In this document: piece after piece, positions 17,226-24,810 of the stretch | Layout: each line of letters begins with the position of its first letter | Position numbering within the stretch: the first letter of the stretch is position 1 | Assembly (NCBI RefSeq): GCF_001050275.1 | Contig: NZ_BBYA01000012.1 | Span: 62,001 to 126,000 of the forward strand | Reading direction: 5' to 3' | Length of the DNA: 64,000 nt | Source of the DNA: Leptolinea tardivitalis | GTDB taxonomy: Bacteria > Chloroflexota > Anaerolineae > Anaerolineales > Anaerolineaceae | Made by a program: the position numbers and the translations under genes | The notes under the pieces: model-generated | Told to the model about the DNA's origin: nothing | Database searches by the model: none | Seen by the model: the letters and a program-made list of their open reading frames with translations, nothing else

Positions 17226-18557
17226 ATGAAGCGCATTGCAATGGTTATCAGCAGTCTTATCATTGCTACTATGGTTCTGGCCGTCTTCGCGCCGGTCGCT
17301 CCTGTAGCAGCCCAGAAACAGGGCACCGAATTGGCAGATGCTTTTGCCGGTAAGTTCAAAGGCAAAGTGGTCACCATGGCCGGTCCTTTCACCGACAATG
17401 ATGCCGTCAAATTTGATGATTCTATGAAAGATTTCGAATCCAAGACCGGTATTGATATTCAGTATTCCGGTTCCAAGGAATTCGAAGCCTCCATCGGCAT
17501 CGCCATTGAAGGCAACAATCCCCCCGATATCGTAGATTTCCCGCAGCCTGGTTTGCTGGCTACGTTTGTCAAAAAAGGCAAAGTTGTTGACCTGAACAAG
17601 GTAATGGATCTGGACAAATTGAAAGCCAATTACATCCAATCCTGGATCGATATGGGAACCATGGATGGACCTAATGGCAAGGTTCTGGCCGGTGTCTGGG
17701 GCCGTGTGAATGGCAAATCCGCTGTCTGGTATCCCAAGAAAGCCTTCGATGAAGCCGGTTACAAAGTGCCAAAGACCTGGGACGAACTGATGGCTCTGAC
17801 CGAACAGATCAAAAAAGATGGTGACACCCCCTGGTGCGTTGGTATTGAATCCGGCGCTGCCACTGGTTGGGCCATGACCGACTGGATCGAAGAGTTCATG
17901 CTGCGCACCACCTCACTTGAGAACTATGACAAGTGGGTAAAAGGCGAACTGAAATTCAGCTCCCCCGAAGTCAAGAATGCCGTCCAGAAAGTCTCTGACC
18001 TGTGGTTCGGTGAAGGCAATGTGTACGGCGGCCGCAAAGCCATCGCCACCACCGCCTTCGGTGATGCCCCCAAACCCATGTTCGAGAATCCTCCGAAGTG
18101 CTGGCTGCACAAGCAGGGCAACTTCATCACCACCTTCTTCCCCAAGGAAGCTAAAGCTGGTGTGGATTATGACTTCTTCTATCTGCCCGGAATTGATCCC
18201 AAGTACGGCAGCCCCGTTCTGGTCGCTGGCGACATCTACGCCATGTTCAATGACCGCCCCGAAGTCCGCGCCGTCATGGAATACTTCTCGACCGGTGCTT
18301 CTGTTGAGGGTTGGGTAAAAGCCGGTGGCGCCATCTCTCCGCACAAAGACTCCAAACTGGAATGGTACACCAATGATGTGGACCGTGGTATTGCCAAGAT
18401 GATCATGGATGCCACCTCCGTCCGCTTTGATGGTTCAGACCTGATGCCGGGTGCCGTGGGTGCTGGTTCCTTCTGGAAAGAAATGACCTCCTACGTCAGC
18501 GGTTCCATTGATCTGGATACCGCCCTCAAAGATATTGACGCCTCCTGGCCGAAATAA
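17226..18557 (+). CDS. Alpha-glucoside ABC transporter substrate-binding protein (AglE-like)
   Basis: A 444-residue family-1 extracellular solute-binding protein. An N-terminal signal sequence of about 27 residues ends in PVAPVAAQ, with no lipobox cysteine. The body resembles AglE, the alpha-glucoside (sucrose, maltose, trehalose) binding protein of rhizobia: GVWGRVNGKSAVWYPKKAF, TPWCVGIESGAATGWAMTDWIEE and FGDAPKPMFENPPKCWL are all in the expected order. Aromatic residues in these segments usually stack on the sugar. The ATG at 17226 has AAGGAGAAAAGT upstream; the frame from 17190 is not needed. It is followed by a strong hairpin, then by two AglF/AglG-like permeases and an amylosucrase. High expression relative to the permeases is likely. 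Confidence 0.9.
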   Translation: MKRIAMVISSLIIATMVLAVFAPVAPVAAQKQGTELADAFAGKFKGKVVTMAGPFTDNDAVKFDDSMKDFESKTGIDIQYSGSKEFEASIGIAIEGNNPPDIVDFPQPGLLATFVKKGKVVDLNKVMDLDKLKANYIQSWIDMGTMDGPNGKVLAGVWGRVNGKSAVWYPKKAFDEAGYKVPKTWDELMALTEQIKKDGDTPWCVGIESGAATGWAMTDWIEEFMLRTTSLENYDKWVKGELKFSSPEVKNAVQKVSDLWFGEGNVYGGRKAIATTAFGDAPKPMFENPPKCWLHKQGNFITTFFPKEAKAGVDYDFFYLPGIDPKYGSPVLVAGDIYAMFNDRPEVRAVMEYFSTGASVEGWVKAGGAISPHKDSKLEWYTNDVDRGIAKMIMDATSVRFDGSDLMPGAVGAGSFWKEMTSYVSGSIDLDTALKDIDASWPK

Positions 18558-18589
18558 TCGTTTGAGCGGTTGATGTAAACAATTTCGTC

Positions 18590-18640
18590 GGGGACAGGGA
18601 AGGATTTTTCCCTGTCCCCAAAATCCCCCTGATTTTTTTT
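18590..18640 (+). terminator. Strong hairpin after the binding-protein gene (attenuator or terminator)
   Basis: GGGGACAGGGAA (18590-18601) pairs perfectly with TTCCCTGTCCCC (18608-18619) around a 6-base loop. An 8-base or longer T-run follows after a 12-base gap. It separates the binding-protein gene from the permease genes and probably lowers or uncouples their expression, or protects the upstream message. A possible new promoter (TATACT near 18685) lies after it. Confidence 0.65.
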
Positions 18641-18768
18641 GTTTTATCCCTTATGCTGGCCGGCCGCGTTCACTCACTTTTGCTATACTGAACTTATCCC
18701 TTTTCTTTCATTCCAAACTACGCGACCTATTCTACCTACTGTAATTCCGAACTAAACAGGAGGCAGGC

Positions 18769-19890
18769 ATGCAAAATCCCAACGAGATACCAAACGGTAA
18801 AACCGGTCCATTAACCTGGATCGGTGCGAACCTTGGGCGAATTCTGGTATCCCTGATCGTTCCCATCTTAACTTTCGTCATCCTGTGGCAGGGATACATT
18901 TTTTTGCGTGATTCAGACGCACCCAAGCTGGTGATCGCGACAATCGCCATTATCTGGGGGGTTGGAGGCGTAGCCCTGCTCTTCTATGTTACCAATTGGC
19001 TGGTTGAGAAACTTCCCGGCAGTTGGGTACGGCGAATCCAGCCATTCGTATTTGTAGGCCCCGGGCTTGCCCTGCTTGGCTGGTTTCTCGCGCTTCCTGT
19101 CCTCCGCACTCTCTACCTGTCACTTCTGGATGAAACAAGCACAAAATTCGTCGGATTGGAAAATTATAAATATGCGTTCACCGACCGCATCATGCTCGAA
19201 GCCTTCCGCAATAACCTGTTGTGGATGATAGTGGGTACCAGCGTGTGCGTGGTGCTCGGCCTGTTGATTGCCGTACTGGCCGACCGCACCAAATATGAAT
19301 CGATCTATAAATCGATCATTTTCCTGCCGATGGCCATTTCATTCGTCGGTTCAGGTGTCATCTGGAAATTTGTGTACGCCTACAAAGGTGAAGGGGTGGG
19401 AATTCAGGAAATCGGCCTGCTAAATGCCATTGTTGTGGCCTGTGGCGGACAGGCCCAGGCCTGGCTGCTTAACCCGCCGTGGAATAATTTTCTGTTGATC
19501 GTCATCATGGTATGGATGCAGACCGGTTATGCCATGGTACTGCTCTCTTCTGCCATCAAGGGCATTCCGGCCGAATTGCTGGAAGCCGCGCGGGTTGACG
19601 GCGCTTCCGAAGTGCAGGCCTTCTTCAAGATCACCATTCCTTATATTCAGGGGACGATCATTACTGTTACAACCACCATTTTGATCTTCAGTCTCAAGCT
19701 GTTTGATATCGTACGCGTGATGACCGGCGGTAACAACGGAACCAATGTGATTGCCAACGAGTTTTATATTGAAAGGTTTACGTATAACAGCCCCGGACGT
19801 GCCTCCGCCATCGCCATTGTGCTCTTGATTGCCGTTATTCCGGTGATGGTCTACAACCTGCGGCAATTCCGCGAAAGGAAGGCGTTCTAA
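18769..19890 (+). CDS. Alpha-glucoside ABC transporter permease (AglF/MalF-like)
   Basis: A 373-residue binding-protein-dependent permease with about eight hydrophobic segments. The ATPase-coupling EAA loop is visible as EAARVDGASEVQAFFKITIPYI (about residues 268-290). FVFVGPGLALLGWFLALPVLRTLYLSL matches the conserved transmembrane start of the sugar-permease domain. It would pair with the second permease to form the channel. The ATG at 18769 follows AGGAGGCAGGC. The stop codon overlaps the next start by one base (TAATG), so the two are translationally coupled. No ATP-binding subunit is encoded here, so a shared MsmK/UgpC-type ATPase elsewhere is expected. Confidence 0.9.
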   Translation: MQNPNEIPNGKTGPLTWIGANLGRILVSLIVPILTFVILWQGYIFLRDSDAPKLVIATIAIIWGVGGVALLFYVTNWLVEKLPGSWVRRIQPFVFVGPGLALLGWFLALPVLRTLYLSLLDETSTKFVGLENYKYAFTDRIMLEAFRNNLLWMIVGTSVCVVLGLLIAVLADRTKYESIYKSIIFLPMAISFVGSGVIWKFVYAYKGEGVGIQEIGLLNAIVVACGGQAQAWLLNPPWNNFLLIVIMVWMQTGYAMVLLSSAIKGIPAELLEAARVDGASEVQAFFKITIPYIQGTIITVTTTILIFSLKLFDIVRVMTGGNNGTNVIANEFYIERFTYNSPGRASAIAIVLLIAVIPVMVYNLRQFRERKAF

Positions 19891-20999
19891 TGGCTGCCAG
19901 AACTGCAAGTAAATCAGGTCAACAACGCACCTCCAATATCATTGTCAACGGCGTCCTCATTTTGATCTGCCTCCTGTGGACCATCCCGACCATCGGCGTT
20001 CTGGTCACCTCGTTCCGAGACAGCCGCGATATCTTTACAACCGGCTGGTGGACGGTTCTTCCCCACAGGGGTGTGGTGGATGCCGGTGAGATCAAAATTG
20101 CGCCAGATGTGGATGTAAACGGCCCTATCACCATCGACGGGGTTACCCATACCTTCGCCGAATGGCGGCAGGGCGTCACCATGCCCGATAAACGCATCAT
20201 CACCTGGTATGGCAATAAACGCACCCGCACCCTGCATGTGCAGGAATCAAAATGGATCTGGTTCGGTGCCAATTTGACACTGGATAACTACAAGAACGTA
20301 ATTACCGGACAGGATATCAGTTACAAGGATGCCGAAGGAAATACCATTATTCGCAAGGGCAGTAATTTTAGCGCGGCGTTCCTGAACTCTATTGCGGTGA
20401 CTGTGCCTTCCACCATCATCCCCATTTTGATTGCTGCTTTTGCTGCCTATGGCTTTGCGTGGATAAACTTTCCCGGCCGCAAGTTTTTCTTTACCCTGGT
20501 GGTGGCGCTGCTCGTGGTTCCTTTGCAATTGGCGCTGGTTCCTATTCTTCAAGATTACACTGTGTTGGGCCTGAACGGTACCTATATGGCCATGTGGCTG
20601 GCGCACACGGGCTTTGGTCTACCGTTGGCTATCTACCTCTTGTTTAACTATATTTCCACCATCCCGCGAGACATCCTTGAATCTGCTTTTATTGACGGGG
20701 CGTCGAACTTCACCATCTTCACCCAGTTGATCTTCCCCCTGTCTGTGCCGGCGCTGGCTTCATTCGCCATTTTCCAGTTTCTGTGGGTCTGGAATGACTA
20801 CCTGGTGGCTCTGGTCTTCCTGGGTGACAAGAATCGCGTGGTCACGGTGGCGCTGGCGGCCATGGTGGGCGAAAAAGGTGCAGACTGGCACCTGCTCACA
20901 TCTGGCGCTTTCATCAGTATGGTCCTGCCGCTGGTCATCTTCTTTGCCCTGCAGCGGTACTTTGTACGCGGCTTGATGGCAGGCTCAGTAAAGGGATAA
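19890..20999 (+). CDS. Alpha-glucoside ABC transporter permease (AglG-like)
   Basis: A 369-residue permease, partner of the preceding one. After the first transmembrane helix comes an unusually long extracytoplasmic loop of about 110 residues (from FTTGWWTVLP to DNYKNVI), which is typical of AglG-type alpha-glucoside permeases rather than MalG. The EAA coupling loop is ESAFIDGASNFTIFTQLIFPLSVPAL (around residue 265). About six helices follow the loop. The start overlaps the previous stop by one base, and amylosucrase begins 10 bases after its end, so all three are co-transcribed. The transported sugar is inferred as sucrose or a related glucoside from the neighbouring enzyme. Confidence 0.9.
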   Translation: MAARTASKSGQQRTSNIIVNGVLILICLLWTIPTIGVLVTSFRDSRDIFTTGWWTVLPHRGVVDAGEIKIAPDVDVNGPITIDGVTHTFAEWRQGVTMPDKRIITWYGNKRTRTLHVQESKWIWFGANLTLDNYKNVITGQDISYKDAEGNTIIRKGSNFSAAFLNSIAVTVPSTIIPILIAAFAAYGFAWINFPGRKFFFTLVVALLVVPLQLALVPILQDYTVLGLNGTYMAMWLAHTGFGLPLAIYLLFNYISTIPRDILESAFIDGASNFTIFTQLIFPLSVPALASFAIFQFLWVWNDYLVALVFLGDKNRVVTVALAAMVGEKGADWHLLTSGAFISMVLPLVIFFALQRYFVRGLMAGSVKG

Positions 21000-21009
21000 A
21001 TTCAGGTTA

Positions 21010-22962
21010 ATGCCTGATCCTTCCTCCTTTCCTTTGGATGCAGCCGAGCGGACCTTTGCCCGGCTGTTTCCGCGAGTAGAAGCCGCCTTCGGAGAATACC
21101 GTCAGAGTTTTCCGGAAGACTGGGAACGATTTACCCGCCAGTTGACGGGCAATTTTAATGCTCTGTTTAACGCCCTGATACAGGTTTACGGCGATCAGTA
21201 TGATTTTTATTATCATCTTGAGTCACTGCTGGTAGCACTGGCAGAAAGCTGGTGCCGCCGCCCGGCGGATCTTAAACATCTTGATCGTCTTCGCCAGACG
21301 GAACCAATGTGGTTCCAGTCCAACCGGCAGATAGGCGGTGTCTGCTATGTCGATCTCTTTTCCGGCGATCTGTCTGGAGTGATGTCCAGGATCCCTTATT
21401 TCAAAGAGTTAGGTCTCACGTATTTACATTTGATGCCGCTTTTTAAGTGTCCGGCTGGCGAAAATGACGGTGGTTATGCCATCAGCAGCTACCGGGATGT
21501 AAATCCAGATATTGGCTCTATGCAGGAATTGACGGACCTGGCTGCGAAATTGCGGGAAAATGGGATCAGTCTGGTATTGGATTTTGTCTTCAACCATACA
21601 TCGCACGAACACGAGTGGGCGCTTAAAGCCCGGTCGGGAGATCCATTATTCCAGCAATATTATTACATGTTCCCTGACCGATCAAAACCCGATGCTTACG
21701 AGCGCACCCTGCGTGAAATCTTCCCAGACGAACACCCGGGGGCTTTCACCTGGTTCCCTGATGTCAAACGCTGGGTCTGGACAACATTCCATTCGTATCA
21801 ATGGGATCTCAACTATGCTAATCCGGAAGTTTTTATTGCCATGGCTCAAGAGATGCTTGGTCTGGCCAATGCCGGGGTGGAAATTTTGCGTCTGGATGCC
21901 GTAGCATTTATCTGGAAACAAATGGGGACTTCCTGCGAGAACCTGCCCCAGGCGCATTTATTAATTCAGGCTTTCAACGCCTGTGCCCGGATTGCTGCGC
22001 CGGCCATGTTGTTTAAATCAGAAGCCATTGTGCACCCTGATGAGGTGGCGAGGTATATCAAGCCTCGTGAATGTCAACTCTCCTATAATCCGCTTCTGAT
22101 GGCTCTTCTGTGGGAAAGCCTGGCTACCCGCAAGGTGAGTTTGCTGACGGCTTCGATGCGCGGGCGTTTTGCCATCGATCCAGCCTGTGCCTGGGTGAAC
22201 TACGTCCGCTGCCATGATGATATCGGCTGGACCTTTTCTGACGAAGATGCCGGTCACCTGGGGATGAACGGGTATGATCACCGACGTTTCTTGAACGATT
22301 TTTATACCGGCCGGTTTGAGGGCTCCTTTGCCCGCGGACTGCCTTTTCAGGAAAATCCCAAAACAGGTGACTGCCGTATTTCGGGGACATGCGCTTCGCT
22401 GGCCGGTTTGGAACAGGCTGAGGCAGAGCAAAATCAAGAAGCGATTGACCTGGCCGTCAAACGCATCCTGTTGATTCATTCTATTATCATGACCATCGGT
22501 GGCATCCCATTGATCTATCTGGGTGATGAGTTGGCCACCATCAATGATTATGCCTTCAGGAACGATCCGCATAAAGTACAGGACAGCCGCTGGGTGCATC
22601 GTCCGTCGTTTGATTGGAAAAAAACCGAAGACCGCAATAATACATCTACACCCACCGGGCGGGTATTTACCGGTTTGAAGAAATTGGTCGAAATCCGCAA
22701 GAACAATTCAGTGTTTGCCGGCCATCAGACAGAAATCATCGATACAGGGAATCCGCATGTGTTTGGGTTTCTGCGAATTGGGGATGATCAGCGGGCGTTG
22801 ATATTGGCCAATTTCAGCGAGCACGAACAGCCTGTTCCGGCCAACCTGCTGCGGTTGTATGGGCTTGGTTACCTGTATACAGACCTTCTATCCGGCAACC
22901 CGTTTCCTCCGGTGGATTTTCAGATGAGTCCCTATCAATTTATCTGCCTGTTGGTGGCCTAG
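21010..22962 (+). CDS. Amylosucrase (GH13 subfamily 4)
   Basis: A 650-residue glucansucrase that transfers glucose from sucrose to an alpha-1,4-glucan and releases fructose. The length and the order of domains match Neisseria amylosucrase: a helical N-terminal domain, the barrel, and a C-terminal beta domain. The catalytic nucleophile is Asp296 in LRLDAVAFIWKQMGTS, the acid/base Glu338 in FKSEAIVHPD, and the transition-state Asp403 in VRCHDDIGW. The strings GYDHRRFLNDFY and DGGYAISSYRDV are also typical. It has no signal peptide, so it acts on imported sucrose inside the cell, consistent with the AglEFG-like transporter encoded just before it. The related sucrose hydrolase activity cannot be excluded. 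AGGTTA lies directly before the ATG. Confidence 0.92.
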   Translation: MPDPSSFPLDAAERTFARLFPRVEAAFGEYRQSFPEDWERFTRQLTGNFNALFNALIQVYGDQYDFYYHLESLLVALAESWCRRPADLKHLDRLRQTEPMWFQSNRQIGGVCYVDLFSGDLSGVMSRIPYFKELGLTYLHLMPLFKCPAGENDGGYAISSYRDVNPDIGSMQELTDLAAKLRENGISLVLDFVFNHTSHEHEWALKARSGDPLFQQYYYMFPDRSKPDAYERTLREIFPDEHPGAFTWFPDVKRWVWTTFHSYQWDLNYANPEVFIAMAQEMLGLANAGVEILRLDAVAFIWKQMGTSCENLPQAHLLIQAFNACARIAAPAMLFKSEAIVHPDEVARYIKPRECQLSYNPLLMALLWESLATRKVSLLTASMRGRFAIDPACAWVNYVRCHDDIGWTFSDEDAGHLGMNGYDHRRFLNDFYTGRFEGSFARGLPFQENPKTGDCRISGTCASLAGLEQAEAEQNQEAIDLAVKRILLIHSIIMTIGGIPLIYLGDELATINDYAFRNDPHKVQDSRWVHRPSFDWKKTEDRNNTSTPTGRVFTGLKKLVEIRKNNSVFAGHQTEIIDTGNPHVFGFLRIGDDQRALILANFSEHEQPVPANLLRLYGLGYLYTDLLSGNPFPPVDFQMSPYQFICLLVA

Positions 22963-22973
22963 TTTTTCTATTT

Positions 22974-23144
22974 ACCCTGTGCAGGGTAGAAGCAGGCGGC
23001 GGGGTTCGATGGATGGAAAAGGGGTAATATTTCGGCCTGCTTCTACCGGGGTCAGGTTTAGGGCAGGGCACCGGTAGAAGCAACCGGAGACGGGTTGGTT
23101 GTGAATAGATAAGATGTATTCCGGTTGCTTCTACCCTACACAGG
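22974..23144. repeat. Bipartite GGTAGAAGCAGGCGG repeat, copy 3
   Basis: A complete two-hairpin copy in the same orientation as the first one, starting 12 bases after the amylosucrase stop, with ACCCTGTGCAGGGT at its left end and CTACCCTACACAGG at its right end. It may serve as the terminator of the sugar operon. A truncated copy follows within 20 bases. Confidence 0.87.
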
Positions 23145-23157
23145 TGTCGTTTTTTTT

Positions 23158-23270
23158 ACGTAGGGTAGAAGCAGGCGGTGAGGTTCGATGGATGGGAAAG
23201 GGGTAATATTTCGGCCTGCTTCTACCGGGGGAATGTGAGGGCAGGGCACCGGTAGAAGCAGGGTAGAACC
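23158..23270. repeat. Bipartite GGTAGAAGCAGGCGG repeat, copy 4 (truncated)
   Basis: The first hairpin is intact and nearly identical to that of the adjacent copy (about 23161-23228). The second has only its left arm (CACCGGTAGAAGCA) before ending in GGGTAGAACC, so the unit looks like a recent duplicate with an internal deletion. It ends 15 bases before the stop of the minus-strand flavodoxin gene. Confidence 0.82.
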
Positions 23271-23285
23271 GATTATTGACCTTTG

Positions 23286-23927
23286 TCAGGCCAGGGCATC
23301 CACCCAACCATCGATCTGATTCCAATCACGGAAATCGCCGACCGGAGATTTCATCATGGTGACGGCAATGGTGCGGTCCATCAACGTCAGGTTATCCGGA
23401 TTCATCACGCCGGCAAACTGGCCTTCGCTGTTCGGTTTAATAATGGCGCGAATCGGATCAAGGAAGGTATCTGCTTTCTTTCGGGATGCTTCATCCGTTT
23501 CCTTTAAGGTCAGGCACATGATGAATAGGCCAAAGGTCTTTTTCTCCAGAGCTGCCTTGTTGGCTTCAATAAATGTCTTAAATTCGGGCAGCACATTCCC
23601 CATGCGAATGGCGCTGCCGGCGATGACGGTCTCATATGGTGAAATATCGTTTACTCTGTCGATGGGCAGCACATCGACAGACAATCCCTTTTTGGTTAGG
23701 GTTTCTGCCATGCGGGCGGCTGTTTCTGCTGTGGAACCCGCTTTGGTGGCATACGCGATCAGGACCCGTTTGCCGGAACCAGAATCTGGGGATGTCACCT
23801 GGGGCAGGTCAATTTTGGGTTTGATATTGGCTATCAGCGCCCCGCCTCCGCATACCGTCACACCTACGGCCAATGCTGTGAGGCATCCAGTTTTTAGAAA
23901 TTTACGTCGTGAATTATTCTCTGCCAT
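23286..23927 (-). CDS. Flavodoxin-domain protein with a Tat-type signal
   Basis: A 213-residue protein whose N-terminus has a twin-arginine motif SRRKFLKTG (about residues 6-14) followed by a hydrophobic stretch (LTALAVGVTVCGGGALIA). It should be exported folded or membrane-anchored by the Tat system. The rest is a flavodoxin_5/HemG-like domain: the phosphate loop YATKAGSTAETAARMAE (near residue 60) binds FMN, and PYETVIAGSAIRMGNVLPEF matches the aromatic loop region. HemG-type proteins oxidise protoporphyrinogen in the cytoplasm, so an exported one is odd. It is the last of three minus-strand genes and is a paralogue of the first. Its ATG has AAAGGAGGAAAA upstream. Confidence 0.85.
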   Translation of the reverse strand: MAENNSRRKFLKTGCLTALAVGVTVCGGGALIANIKPKIDLPQVTSPDSGSGKRVLIAYATKAGSTAETAARMAETLTKKGLSVDVLPIDRVNDISPYETVIAGSAIRMGNVLPEFKTFIEANKAALEKKTFGLFIMCLTLKETDEASRKKADTFLDPIRAIIKPNSEGQFAGVMNPDNLTLMDRTIAVTMMKSPVGDFRDWNQIDGWVDALA

Positions 23928-23948
23928 TTTTCCTCCTTTGGATAATTC

Positions 23949-24170
23949 TCAATTTTCCTGAGATAAGATTTCAATTGAAAGCAATACCAGACCGATCCCA
24001 TGAAGGTGGCGGATCAAACCGATCATCCCGGCCTGGTCTGTTTGAAAATACAGGCCGGTGTTGCCGCCGTCCTCCGGCTTGATCTGATACCCCGGAACGC
24101 AAAACGCATCGATATCAGCCGCCCGAAGTTCGCCGGGGATCAGAACGCGGTACCTGCGAACATCGTCCAC
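23949..24170 (-). CDS. Small conserved protein of unknown function between two flavodoxin genes
   Basis: A 73-residue protein with a GTG start three bases after the stop of the upstream flavodoxin gene, so it is almost certainly translated in the operon. The pattern YRVLIPGEL, then LYFQTDQAGMIGLIRHLHGIGLVLLSIE resembles a family of about 70-residue proteins I associate with Chloroflexota, which have a beta-rich start and a DQAALHGLL...LGLPLLSV-like end. Their function is unknown. It has no signal peptide or cysteine pair. The arrangement flavodoxin, small protein, Tat flavodoxin suggests a shared redox or regulatory role, but that is inference. Confidence 0.65.
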   Translation of the reverse strand: MDDVRRYRVLIPGELRAADIDAFCVPGYQIKPEDGGNTGLYFQTDQAGMIGLIRHLHGIGLVLLSIEILSQEN

Positions 24171-24173
24171 GCT

Positions 24174-24689
24174 TTATGCCCGTACACTGGGTGAATCAGA
24201 CTGGAGGACACTTTCCATCCATGTTTCCATGGCAATCCAGTCCTGAAAATCGCCCACCTGAGATTTGACCATACCGATAATCTTTCGATCCAGCCAACCC
24301 AGGGATTTCAGGTTGATTTCCCCGGGAAAGACGGCCGCATGCGCCGGTTCCACCACCATTTTGATCGGATCGAGGAAGGCATTGGATTTTTTCAGGTTCT
24401 CTTCGTTGACCGTTGAAAGGGTCATGCACAGCGCAAAGGTATCGAACTCTTTTTGTTTTAAACCAGCCTGATTTTTCTCCACAAAAGACTGTGCTTCCGG
24501 CAATACACGTCCCATCCGGACGGCACTGCCGAGCACGACTGTATCATAAGAATCAATGGATTTGACGGCTGAAACCGGCAGCAGGTCGGCGGAAAAGCCG
24601 TGTTGAGAAGCCAGTTCTGCCATGCGGGCGGCAACTTTTTTTGTCGAACCGGCTTTTGTAGCATAAGTTATTAATATTTTCCTTGACAT
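24174..24689 (-). CDS. Flavodoxin-domain protein (HemG-like)
   Basis: A 171-residue cytoplasmic flavodoxin of the flavodoxin_5 group. YATKAGSTKKVAARMAE near residue 10 is the FMN phosphate loop, SYDTVVLGSAVRMGRVLPEA is the second FMN loop, and QVGDFQDWIAMETWMESV near the end is shared with the Tat-signal paralogue downstream. The family includes the protoporphyrinogen oxidase HemG, but many members have unknown partners. Two ATGs are adjacent (24692 and 24689); GGAGAA lies 3 and 6 bases before them, so the second is better placed. It is the first gene of a three-gene minus-strand unit, downstream of the LuxR-type regulator. Confidence 0.85.
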   Translation of the reverse strand: MSRKILITYATKAGSTKKVAARMAELASQHGFSADLLPVSAVKSIDSYDTVVLGSAVRMGRVLPEAQSFVEKNQAGLKQKEFDTFALCMTLSTVNEENLKKSNAFLDPIKMVVEPAHAAVFPGEINLKSLGWLDRKIIGMVKSQVGDFQDWIAMETWMESVLQSDSPSVRA

Positions 24690-24810
24690 CATTTCTCCGA
24701 TTTACTCATACAGATTTGATACTGGAATCTTACGAGTCTCTGTCGGAGGGCGGGCTACATCAAGATGTAGTTTTTTCAGGGAAAGGAATGTAGTTTTAAA
24801 AAGGGAACCT

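Noticed and set aside
23949-24170. Treating the 73-residue frame as a shadow
   Set aside because: Rejected as a shadow: it does not overlap another gene, starts three bases after an operon partner and has a family-like pattern, so I kept it as a gene.
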